Part shown: positions 5,463-10,876 of the stretch, piece after piece
Layout: every line of letters starts with the position of its first letter
Numbering within the stretch: position 1 is the first letter of the stretch
DNA from: a virus
Direction: 5' to 3' (one strand)
Length of the DNA: 20,163 nucleotides
IMG/VR virus record: IMGVR_UViG_3300005664_000140
Coordinates: 1-20,163 of that record
Translations under genes and position numbers: made by a program
Notes under the pieces: model-generated
Databases searched by the model: none
Told to the model about the DNA's origin: nothing
Seen by the model: the letters and a program-made list of their open reading frames with translations, nothing else

Positions 5463-6473
5463 ATGGCGGTCTCAGCTTCCGCTTTAACACTCGCACAGTG
5501 GGCTTTTCAGTCCAACGACCCGCTTATCAACGCGATTACGTTTTCGCTTTACAAGTCGGGTTCAGTTCTTCAAGACATCCCGTTCGCGAACCGAAAAACC
5601 ATGATGGTTAACGGCACCCGCTGGACGGGCGCACTTCCGACTGTCAACTGGTCGAAGATCAACGTTGACCCCGTTGTCACCAGCGGCACCCCTGCTGCCT
5701 ACTCCGAGTCTGCGTTCATCGTGCGCAACGCGATCGACGTCGACAAGGTTCTGGTTGAGGATGAAAACAACATCATCGACCCGCGCGAGGCTCAGGTTGA
5801 GGCATGGATGCAGGGTTACGCGTACGACGTGAACGACAAGTTCATCAACAACACCCACGCCACGGGCAACGTTGATGCGTTTGTTGGTCTTCGCTCCCGA
5901 CTCGACAACCCCACGGACTGGGGAATGCCGACGACCACGAAGATTGACGCCGGTGGTGTCAACCTTTCGGACGGCAACATCACGGCCGCAAACGCCAACT
6001 CATTTATCATGAAGGTGCAAAGCCTCCTTGATTCGATGGGAGCGTTCGACGGTGACGATGTGACCCTCTACATGAACGCAGATATGCGCCGACGATTTGA
6101 GGCGGCGGTTCGCGTTCTTGGTGCGGGCGGCGGTTGGGACATGACCCGGGACGCTTACGGGCGGTCCGTGGCTTTGTACCGAAACGCCAAGATCCGATAC
6201 ATCGGCCGAAAGGCTGACCAGACGACGGAGATCATCACCTCGACGGAAACCGCTGCAGGCGTGAACGGTGCAAGCACCTTTACGAGCATCTACGCGGTCA
6301 AGTACGGGATGACGGACTTCTTCGGTTGGCAATTTGAGCCGCTATCCGCGAAAGATATTGGCCTGATTGGTAACGGCGGTTCGACATACCGGACGGTCAT
6401 CGATCACGTTTACGGTCTCGTAGAGGCAAACGTGTACTCGATCGGTCGTCTCTACGACATCAAGGTGGCTTAA
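5463..6473 (+). CDS. Major capsid protein (HK97-fold type)
   Basis: The 336-residue product resembles tailed-phage major capsid proteins of HK97 fold. An N-terminal segment (QSNDPLINAITFSLYKSGSV) is followed by PFANRKTMMVNGTRWTGALP, a VDVDKVLVEDENN-like helix entry, and the GYAYDVNDKFINNTHATGNVDAFVGL motif that in relatives reads FFNGD...FdGL. A later part, VTLYMNADMRRRFEAAVR, leads to the end VEANVYSIGRLYDIKVA. It forms the icosahedral shell. There is no long N-terminal delta domain, consistent with the separate scaffold gene. GGAGG nine bases upstream and placement after the scaffold support the call. The next gene starts after only 5 bases. Confidence 0.85.
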   Translation: MAVSASALTLAQWAFQSNDPLINAITFSLYKSGSVLQDIPFANRKTMMVNGTRWTGALPTVNWSKINVDPVVTSGTPAAYSESAFIVRNAIDVDKVLVEDENNIIDPREAQVEAWMQGYAYDVNDKFINNTHATGNVDAFVGLRSRLDNPTDWGMPTTTKIDAGGVNLSDGNITAANANSFIMKVQSLLDSMGAFDGDDVTLYMNADMRRRFEAAVRVLGAGGGWDMTRDAYGRSVALYRNAKIRYIGRKADQTTEIITSTETAAGVNGASTFTSIYAVKYGMTDFFGWQFEPLSAKDIGLIGNGGSTYRTVIDHVYGLVEANVYSIGRLYDIKVA

Positions 6474-6478
6474 CGAAA

Positions 6479-6856
6479 ATGGCAGGTGATGCTAACTTAA
6501 TCCTTCTGGCCTCCACCGCTTTGACCGCAACGGGTCAGGCGACGGGCCTCCTTCTCCGCAAGCCGTCTTCGAGCGGCACCAACCAAGGCGGCACTGTTCG
6601 GCGCGGCATGAAAGCCCGCGTGACGGTGACGCTGGTCAGCGGAACGACTCCCACGTGTGCGTTTGTGATTCAGCACTCGGACGACGATTCGACCTACACC
6701 GATCTTGCGACTTGTCTCACGGCAAGCGTAACGGCAGCGGGCGAATACTTCATCCCGTTTGAAACCTCAAAGGCATACGTCCGGTTGAAGTACACGATTG
6801 CGGGCACAACCCCGTCGTTCACAACTCAAGCCGACATCACAATGGGCCGTCCATAA
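6479..6856 (+). CDS. Probable head decoration protein (Bbp16-like)
   Basis: The 125-residue product is predicted to be all beta: an N-terminal MAGDANLILLASTALTATG, then RRGMKARVTVTLVSG, FVIQHSDDDSTYTDLATC, and the end YVRLKYTIAGTTPSFTTQADITMGRP. This pattern, including the xVxVExSDDxxxYTDLA strand turn and the YVRLxYTI strand, is common in small phage proteins encoded just after the capsid protein (Bbp16-type and similar decoration proteins) that trim or stabilise the capsid lattice. It follows the capsid stop by 5 bases, so it is probably translated from the same message. A weak AAGGTGG about a dozen bases upstream may serve as ribosome site. The exact family is inferred. Confidence 0.7.
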   Translation: MAGDANLILLASTALTATGQATGLLLRKPSSSGTNQGGTVRRGMKARVTVTLVSGTTPTCAFVIQHSDDDSTYTDLATCLTASVTAAGEYFIPFETSKAYVRLKYTIAGTTPSFTTQADITMGRP

Positions 6857-6870
6857 GGGCACCCATAGCC

Positions 6871-6918
6871 ATGACACGGGGCTTTGTACCGTGTCCCCAA
6901 GATTTAGGCCATGTCTGA
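6871..6918 (+). CDS. Possible 15-residue leader peptide ahead of the connector gene
   Basis: ATG 6871 opens a 15-codon frame (MTRGFVPCPQDLGHV) that ends at TGA 6916-6918, five bases past the ATG (6911) of the connector gene. The frame spans the hairpin at 6873-6895. Such an arrangement could couple translation across the 54-base gap, but the ribosome site (AAGGG about 12 bases upstream) is weak. The frame may be chance. Confidence 0.25.
   Translation: MTRGFVPCPQDLGHV
6873..6895 (+). promoter_or_regulatory. Hairpin between decoration and connector genes
   Basis: GACACGG (6873-6879) pairs with CCGTGTC (6889-6895) around the loop GGCTTTGTA. No T-run follows, so it is not a standard terminator. 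Part of its loop, GGCTTTGT, recurs in the terminator hairpin at 19494-19518. A role in setting the ratio of head to connector proteins, or in message stability, is possible. Confidence 0.45.
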
Positions 6919-7579
6919 TTACACCGCTTACCCGACCACTGCCGACGTGAATATTGCCATCGCTGCGGCGGGATCGTCGTATGACAACGACCCGTTTACA
7001 GCGGACAAGCTTGCGTCGGTCATCAGCATGGTCGAGAAGGAAACCGGCCGATCCTTCCCAACATCGGCAAGCGCGGCGCGATACTTCCACGGCAACGGAT
7101 ACGGCGAGATGGTGATCGATGAATTCATCGCCATTAGTGAAATCACGCTGATCGGCTACTACGGCAACGCGTCGGGAATTGCACTGGCAAACGCTCAAGG
7201 TATCGAGCGGCAAGGCGGTCCGAACAATCGAATCATCGTCCGAAAAGGCTCCTACCCATCTTTTGGCCTCGGCTTCGTCAATACGTTTCCCAAAGGCCGC
7301 GATAACATCAAGGTGACGGCAACGTGGGGCTACTCGCTCGACTGGACTGACCTTTGGGACGCGATTCGCGACGAAGCCGCGGCTCAGTGCTTACGATTCA
7401 GCGAGTACAACCCAGGCGGCAAGATGACGGGCTGGAAAGAGGCCGACGTGACCGAGAATTACACGGGCGACTATGCGGACGTGATCCTCAACAGCTCCAA
7501 ACGGCTCCAAACAGCGATTGAGCGACACAAGCGCAAGGGGCAAGTGATTCGGTCCCGCAACTCTCGGAGCATGATCTAA
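6911..7579 (+). CDS. Head-tail connector (adaptor) protein
   Basis: The 222-residue product begins with a typical connector N-terminus: YPTTADVNIAIAAAG, then a helix-rich ADKLASVISMVEKETGRSF. This resembles the adaptor family that binds under the portal (HK97 gp6 / SPP1 gp15 type), in which a region like TxADVxxxL is followed by a helix containing E(K)xTGR. The middle part is strand-rich (MVIDEFIAISEITLIGYYG, KVTATWGYS) and the C-terminal part has the DAIRDEAAAQCLRFSEYNPG helix. The length is larger than the minimal family. It lies straight after the capsid/decoration genes and is followed by a stopper-like gene with no gap (TAA directly followed by ATG). The function is inferred from sequence pattern and gene order. 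Confidence 0.7.
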   Translation: MSDYTAYPTTADVNIAIAAAGSSYDNDPFTADKLASVISMVEKETGRSFPTSASAARYFHGNGYGEMVIDEFIAISEITLIGYYGNASGIALANAQGIERQGGPNNRIIVRKGSYPSFGLGFVNTFPKGRDNIKVTATWGYSLDWTDLWDAIRDEAAAQCLRFSEYNPGGKMTGWKEADVTENYTGDYADVILNSSKRLQTAIERHKRKGQVIRSRNSRSMI

Positions 7580-7996
7580 ATGCCCGCCTACAACCCATCG
7601 GGGCTGAATACTCGGCAGCGGCTTTTGTTCGCGCATCGGGTGAGCATCTACCGCAAATCCCGCGAGGCTACGACGGGCGACTGGGTATGGGCGTCGGTTC
7701 TCACGGGTCTTTACTGCTACTTGTTCACTTCCGAAAACTACGACAAAACCCGAGAAGGTGTAGGGCTCATCCGTCAAGAAAACATCTTTACCGCCGACGT
7801 GATGAAGTGCGAGTACAGCGTTGATTTGCGCGATACCGATGTCATCTACGTCACTGAGCCAACAACCCCGCCAAGCGGCTCATGTTTCATGGTTCAGGGC
7901 AATCCAAAAGGGCGAGTCGCAACCGCTCGCAGGCGCCCGAACTTCCTTCAAGTGTATTTGATCCCGACTGACGCGCCTCCAGGAGTACCAAGTTGA
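7580..7996 (+). CDS. Head-tail joining / stopper-like protein
   Basis: The start codon follows the previous stop without a base between (TAAATG). The 138-residue product has RQRLLFAHRVSIYRKSRE near the N-terminus, then VWASVLTGLYCYLFTSENYD, a pattern seen in head completion (stopper) proteins such as SPP1 gp16 and HK97 gp7-like proteins. Most of the rest is strand-rich (ENIFTADVMKCEYSVDLRD, VIYVTEP, RRPNFLQVYLIP), as expected for a small beta barrel that plugs the connector. Identification rests on weak sequence likeness plus position between adaptor and tail terminator. The end overlaps the next gene, which starts with TTG on the stop codon. Confidence 0.6.
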   Translation: MPAYNPSGLNTRQRLLFAHRVSIYRKSREATTGDWVWASVLTGLYCYLFTSENYDKTREGVGLIRQENIFTADVMKCEYSVDLRDTDVIYVTEPTTPPSGSCFMVQGNPKGRVATARRRPNFLQVYLIPTDAPPGVPS

Positions 7997-8451
7997 GCGC
8001 ATACAGCACATTCCGCGACGAATTGAAGACGGCGATCCTTGCCGCGTGGTCTGACATCAACGGCTCAGTGTCGTACTTCTCGGACTTCCAGGGCGCGAGT
8101 CAGAACATCTTGAATCTGCCAAAGCCTTGCGCGGTGGTCTTGTGTGGTCGCTTGGAGGATGACAACAACTGGGGGCTTGCAAGTGCTCGGCAAGCGCGCG
8201 TTCCGCTGTCGATTTACTACCTGTCGGGCAAGGCGGCGACGGTGGACTTCCAGCAGTTCATCAATGACAAGATGGAAACGCTCCAAACGGCACTTCTTGG
8301 AGGCTCGTACACTACTTTTCGGGTGATGGTGGACCGGGGGCTGATCGACACGACAAGCGCGAACCCGGCGAACCAATTCCTGCTTGAGCAACAGCAACAG
8401 ACGCGCGCGGGATTGCTCGAGTACTCCGACATAGCGGTCGCGATGGTATGA
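7993..8451 (+). CDS. Tail terminator / tail completion-like protein
   Basis: The start is a TTG at 7993 overlapping the upstream stop (TTGA), and it is well supported by AGGAG at 7981-7985 with a 7-base spacer. The 152-residue product has an N-terminal helix (YSTFRDELKTAILAAWSDI), alternating strands (KPCAVVLCGRLE, ARVPLSIYYLSGKA) and a helix FQQFINDKMETLQTALLG. That fits the alpha/beta tail terminator fold, in which the protein caps the tail tube and docks to the head. Position between stopper and HK97-gp10-like gene supports this. The family was not matched by motif, so the function is mostly contextual. The stop overlaps the next ATG (ATGA). Confidence 0.6.
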   Translation: MSAYSTFRDELKTAILAAWSDINGSVSYFSDFQGASQNILNLPKPCAVVLCGRLEDDNNWGLASARQARVPLSIYYLSGKAATVDFQQFINDKMETLQTALLGGSYTTFRVMVDRGLIDTTSANPANQFLLEQQQQTRAGLLEYSDIAVAMV

Positions 8452-8891
8452 GACCAAGCGCGGCGGCTTCTCAAATTCGGCGCATCAAGGGCGCGGCCGA
8501 TAACGCGACAAAGCGCGGGCTGGATCGTGCCAGCCGCGAGATGGTCGTTTACGCTCACAAACTATCAAGCGGCACGTACAAGCTCTCTGCGCAGAGGAAA
8601 GCAGACCACCCTTACGCAACTCGGCACGGATCGCAACAAACGCTGAGTGGGCTGATTAACCGGCAAAGCGGGGCGTTTTACCGCTCTTGGCGAATGAAGA
8701 AAATCACCACGGCGTTCAGCAGCCAGCCGGTGTACATCATGGAGAACCTAACGAGCTACTCCGAGTTCGTCATTTTCGGAACTCCGAAGATGGTCGCACG
8801 GCGAATCGATTTGAACATTCAGAAGCGTTGGGCCGAAATCGCCCCGCGATACGTTGAGGCAGAAATCAACAAGCTAGGGTTAGGCAAATGA
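8448..8891 (+). CDS. HK97 gp10-like tail component
   Basis: The 147-residue product starts at ATG 8448 on the previous stop (ATGA). It has a basic helix-rich N-terminus (SQIRRIKGAADNATKRGLDRASREMVVYAHKLSSG). The middle holds SGAFYRSWRMKK and AFSSQPVYIMENLTSYSEFVIFGTPKMVARR. The part YxxxvE.G..M..R at the end is the usual ending of HK97-gp10-type proteins (here YSEFVIFGTPKMVARRIDLNIQKRW). These proteins occur between connector and tail tube genes in siphoviruses and are thought to act at the head-tail joint or the tail top. No neck passage or cofactor site is visible. The stop overlaps the start of the following small gene (ATGA). Confidence 0.65.
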   Translation: MRPSAAASQIRRIKGAADNATKRGLDRASREMVVYAHKLSSGTYKLSAQRKADHPYATRHGSQQTLSGLINRQSGAFYRSWRMKKITTAFSSQPVYIMENLTSYSEFVIFGTPKMVARRIDLNIQKRWAEIAPRYVEAEINKLGLGK

Positions 8892-9046
8892 CACCAGACA
8901 ACAAACCAGAGGTTTTCATCGGTTCCCAAACACGGGGCATCTACTTTGATGGGCACGGCAATCGTGTCACGGAGTTCGGTAAGCCGATCCCCACTGACCC
9001 AGAGCCGGAGCCGAAGCCGGAAGAAACTCAAGACGGCAAGGAGTAA
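8888..9046 (+). CDS. Small acidic protein, 52 aa, unknown
   Basis: ATG 8888 overlaps the previous stop (ATGA), so translation is likely coupled. The product has 52 residues. A short possibly folded part (VFIGSQTRGIYFDGHGNRVTEF) is followed by a Pro/Glu tail (PTDPEPEPKPEETQDGKE) typical of flexible linkers. It ends 6 bases before the tail tube gene. AAGGAG at its 3' end (9038-9043) serves as the ribosome site of that gene. Tight packing between two tail genes and the overlap argue that it is real. I do not recognise a family, and no function can be assigned. Confidence 0.65.
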   Translation: MTPDNKPEVFIGSQTRGIYFDGHGNRVTEFGKPIPTDPEPEPKPEETQDGKE

Positions 9047-9052
9047 CGCAAA

Positions 9053-9511
9053 ATGGCAACAATTCCCCTTTGGCTCTTAGGCCGTCACTTGACATCGGTG
9101 ACCCTAATCCCCCAGACCGCCAACGCCACAACCGGCGTCTTGTCGGCGGGCACAACGCAAACCCTCACCGTGGTTACCAAGAGCATCACGATTCGCCGGG
9201 AGCCTCAGTCTGAGGATATTCGGCCGGTAAATTCGACGGTGGTCAACAACGTGAACCACTCCGACGATTCCACGCTCGACCTGACGATTCTCTTGCGGCA
9301 AGGCGTAGGCTCAATTGACCGCAACCAGATCGAAACTGCAATCGCGGTTTCGGATTACTTCCAGGCCAACTTCACATCAGGGGCCAAGACGTGGAGTGGG
9401 TACTTTATTCGCGGATCTTCGGTAGACGGTGTGACGAATTACGGCGCAAACGAGGCCACAATCACACTTCGGCAGATCGACGCGGGCACCGCTACCCCGA
9501 CGTACACCTAA
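9053..9511 (+). CDS. Probable major tail (tube) protein
   Basis: ATG 9053 follows AAGGAG (9038-9043) with a 9-base spacer. The 152-residue product is rich in beta strands and Thr: an N-terminal HLTSVTLIPQTANATTG, then KSITIRREPQSEDIRPVN, a middle STLDLTILLRQGVGSIDRNQIETA, and the end YGANEATITLRQIDAG. The final GAxEATITLRxI strand and the SDYFQANFTSGAKTWSGYFIRG middle match the pattern of siphovirus tube proteins, where hexamers stack to make the tail. Position right ahead of the tail assembly chaperones is the normal one for this gene. It is shorter than many tube proteins, so a minor tail role is the alternative. Confidence 0.65.
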   Translation: MATIPLWLLGRHLTSVTLIPQTANATTGVLSAGTTQTLTVVTKSITIRREPQSEDIRPVNSTVVNNVNHSDDSTLDLTILLRQGVGSIDRNQIETAIAVSDYFQANFTSGAKTWSGYFIRGSSVDGVTNYGANEATITLRQIDAGTATPTYT

Positions 9512-9514
9512 AGC

Positions 9515-10060
9515 ATGGAAAAGCTCAACGTATACACGCTCAAGAGGCCGGCCGTTCCGGTCTCTGAGCGCACTTTTGGCGAAGGTGAAAAGAGTTTCAC
9601 CGTTCAATTGAGGGCACTTGATGCGATCCAAGAACACGCGTTTGAGGAATTGGCCCGCGAGAATGTCGCGCAATGGCTCATCGGTATTCCTACTGGTGAG
9701 AAAGACAAGAACGGGGATGCAATTCGAGAGGTTGTACCATTCCCAGCCGTTCCGACCGAAACCGGGGAGCTTGACGTTGTTGAACTCAACGAACAAGCGA
9801 TCCGTGTCGCGACTCGGTTAGAGCTGATGCAACCCGAACGGGTCTACAACACCCAAGAGCTGCTCATTATTGCCGCCACAATGAGCAAGGAATTCAACGA
9901 ACTTGTCACCTTTGCGGCAGATGTCGAGTCAGGCGGTGGCGGCTTAAAAAAAGGTTCGGCGGCGAGTATGCCGGAATCGTCCGAATCTGCCTTGAATCCG
10001 GCGCCGGGCACCACCCTGAGCATATCCAGCGAGCCGACGAGCTGCTCCGATTGTGCCTAG
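9515..10060 (+). CDS. Tail assembly chaperone, short form (gpG-like)
   Basis: This is the unshifted product of 181 residues. It begins 3 bases after the tube gene and has a helical, chaperone-like body: FGEGEKSFTVQLRALDAIQEHAFEELA, VELNEQAIRVATRLELMQPE, then YNTQELLIIAATMSKEFNELVTFA. Position before the tape measure fits the lambda gpG family, whose members keep the tape measure protein soluble and bring tube subunits. After the slippery A-run (9946-9952) the zero frame goes on for about 35 residues of Ser/Pro-rich sequence (SAASMPESSESALNPAPG), which looks unconstrained. The -1 frame holds the better protein. Both forms are expected to be made. Confidence 0.7.
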   Translation: MEKLNVYTLKRPAVPVSERTFGEGEKSFTVQLRALDAIQEHAFEELARENVAQWLIGIPTGEKDKNGDAIREVVPFPAVPTETGELDVVELNEQAIRVATRLELMQPERVYNTQELLIIAATMSKEFNELVTFAADVESGGGGLKKGSAASMPESSESALNPAPGTTLSISSEPTSCSDCA

Positions 10061-10224
10061 ACCAGCTTCGAGCGATTGCGCGACGGCTTAAGGCTGACGA
10101 AGCCCCAACACTTCCCGCGCTTGGTGATAGTTGGATTCAAGACATCGCAGGAATGGAGCTTTTGAGGCGGGAGCGCGAGGTCAGCGCGAGTGAGGATTTT
10201 GACGGCCCGCTTGGTGATTACTAA
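9515..10224 (+). CDS. Tail assembly chaperone, -1 frameshift product (gpGT-like)
   Basis: A -1 slip on A AAA AAA (9946-9952) moves ribosomes into the frame starting AGG at 9952. That frame is open for 90 codons to TAA 10222-10224 and gives a product of about 236 residues. The extension reads like a real protein: EYAGIVRICLESGAG, ELLRLCLDQLRAIARRL, and an acidic end EDFDGPLGDY. It has no ATG until late and no ribosome site of its own, so frameshifting is the only simple way to express it. In lambda-like phages the long form links the chaperone to both tape measure and tube protein. Without this reading, the 160 bases after 10060 would be noncoding. Confidence 0.75.
9946..9952 (+). other. Programmed -1 frameshift site (A AAA AAA)
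   Basis: Seven A in the phase N NNN NNN with zero-frame codons TTA AAA AAA GGT meet the X XXY YYZ rule (A AAA AAA). Two bases downstream a 6-bp hairpin can form (9955-9960 with 9970-9975, one G-U pair, 9-base loop). This is the usual layout of a stimulated slip site in tail chaperone genes. Confidence 0.75.
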
Positions 10225-10239
10225 AAGCCGTTGTACAAT
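10211..10239 (+). promoter_or_regulatory. Sigma-70-like promoter of the lipoprotein gene
   Basis: TTGGTG (10211-10216) and TACAAT (10234-10239) are spaced by exactly 17 bases. The -10 box matches the consensus at 5 of 6, the -35 box at 3 of 6 (the TTG). TTGTACAA (10231-10238) over the -10 box is an 8-bp palindrome, which could be an operator. The expected start point, 6-8 bases after the -10 box, falls on or next to ATG 10246. Confidence 0.5.
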
Positions 10240-10245
10240 GGGCTG

Positions 10246-10806
10246 ATGCGAGTCTTTTTACTTGCCATGCTCACAATTGGCTTGATTGGCTGCTCCCCGC
10301 TTGAAACGCGGACGGAAACGACCACTCCGAGCCGGACCAAGAGCGCAGCGGAACCGTTCAGCCAACCGAAAGTAGACGGTATTCAGTCGAGGCGCGCGCC
10401 AAGGCCGATGCCGCCATCGGTTGAGCAGGTGCGGGAGCCGGAACCGGCGCGAAGTGTTGCGGTTGACCAAGAGTTGGCGGCACTTGTGGCGAAGTACAAC
10501 GATGCGCTTGACAAGTACGTACGGTTTTGTCACAAATCCCTAGCGGACGCGCTAAGAGAGATTTGGAAGGGTGGTGCAAAGAGCGATTCCGGCAACGATG
10601 CCGTGATAAGGGCCACTCTGGATTCGCAGAAAATGATTATGCAACGGGGTGACCTGAAGCTGATGGAATCCGAAATTAGGCATCACCCACGGTTTAGCGA
10701 TTACAAGCCTAGCGAAGAGATCATCATCAAGATCAAGCCCGAGGAAATGGGAACTCCTTGGGGCGATCAGGCATCAATTGAGTTCCGCTACTACGACTTG
10801 AAGTAA
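10246..10806 (+). CDS. Phage-encoded lipoprotein (moron candidate)
   Basis: ATG 10246 is preferred over TTG 10231 because it starts a clean lipoprotein signal peptide: Arg 2, a hydrophobic run VFLLAMLTIGL, then the lipobox LIGC with the lipidated Cys at residue 16, followed by Ser. In an outer-membrane host, Ser at +2 would favour the outer membrane. Residues 17-65 are a Thr/Ser/Arg/Pro-rich linker. About residues 70-186 form a charged, mostly helical domain (ELAALVAKYNDALDKYVRF to SIEFRYYDLK) that I do not recognise. The gene has a promoter-like sequence directly before it, no ribosome site, and a strong terminator after it. It sits between the tail chaperones and the tape measure, which are normally adjacent. 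Superinfection exclusion or another surface change of an infected host is a fair guess; a spanin is unlikely given size and position. Confidence 0.8.
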   Translation: MRVFLLAMLTIGLIGCSPLETRTETTTPSRTKSAAEPFSQPKVDGIQSRRAPRPMPPSVEQVREPEPARSVAVDQELAALVAKYNDALDKYVRFCHKSLADALREIWKGGAKSDSGNDAVIRATLDSQKMIMQRGDLKLMESEIRHHPRFSDYKPSEEIIIKIKPEEMGTPWGDQASIEFRYYDLK

Positions 10807-10830
10807 AGATTTACCCATTCTTTCCAGACC

Positions 10831-10856
10831 GCCACAGTGCCCGCTGTGGCTTTTTT
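10831..10856 (+). terminator. Strong intrinsic terminator after the lipoprotein gene
   Basis: GCCACAG (10831-10837) pairs perfectly with CTGTGGC (10844-10850) around the loop TGCCCG, and six T follow (10851-10856). It lies 25 bases after the lipoprotein stop and only 20 bases before the tape measure start. It shares GGCTTTTTTGTTGC (10848-10861) with the terminator at 915-938. Confidence 0.8.
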
Positions 10857-10876
10857 GTTGCGCGAAGTAACCCATC

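Noticed and set aside
7490-7515. Tandem 10-bp repeat (AACAGCTCCA / AACGGCTCCA) in the connector gene
   Set aside because: Only about 2.5 imperfect units inside a coding region, explained by repeated codons; no structure or phase effect.
9088-9093. TTGACA-like -35 box inside the tail tube gene
   Set aside because: No matching -10 box at 16-18 bases, and the site lies inside a coding sequence.
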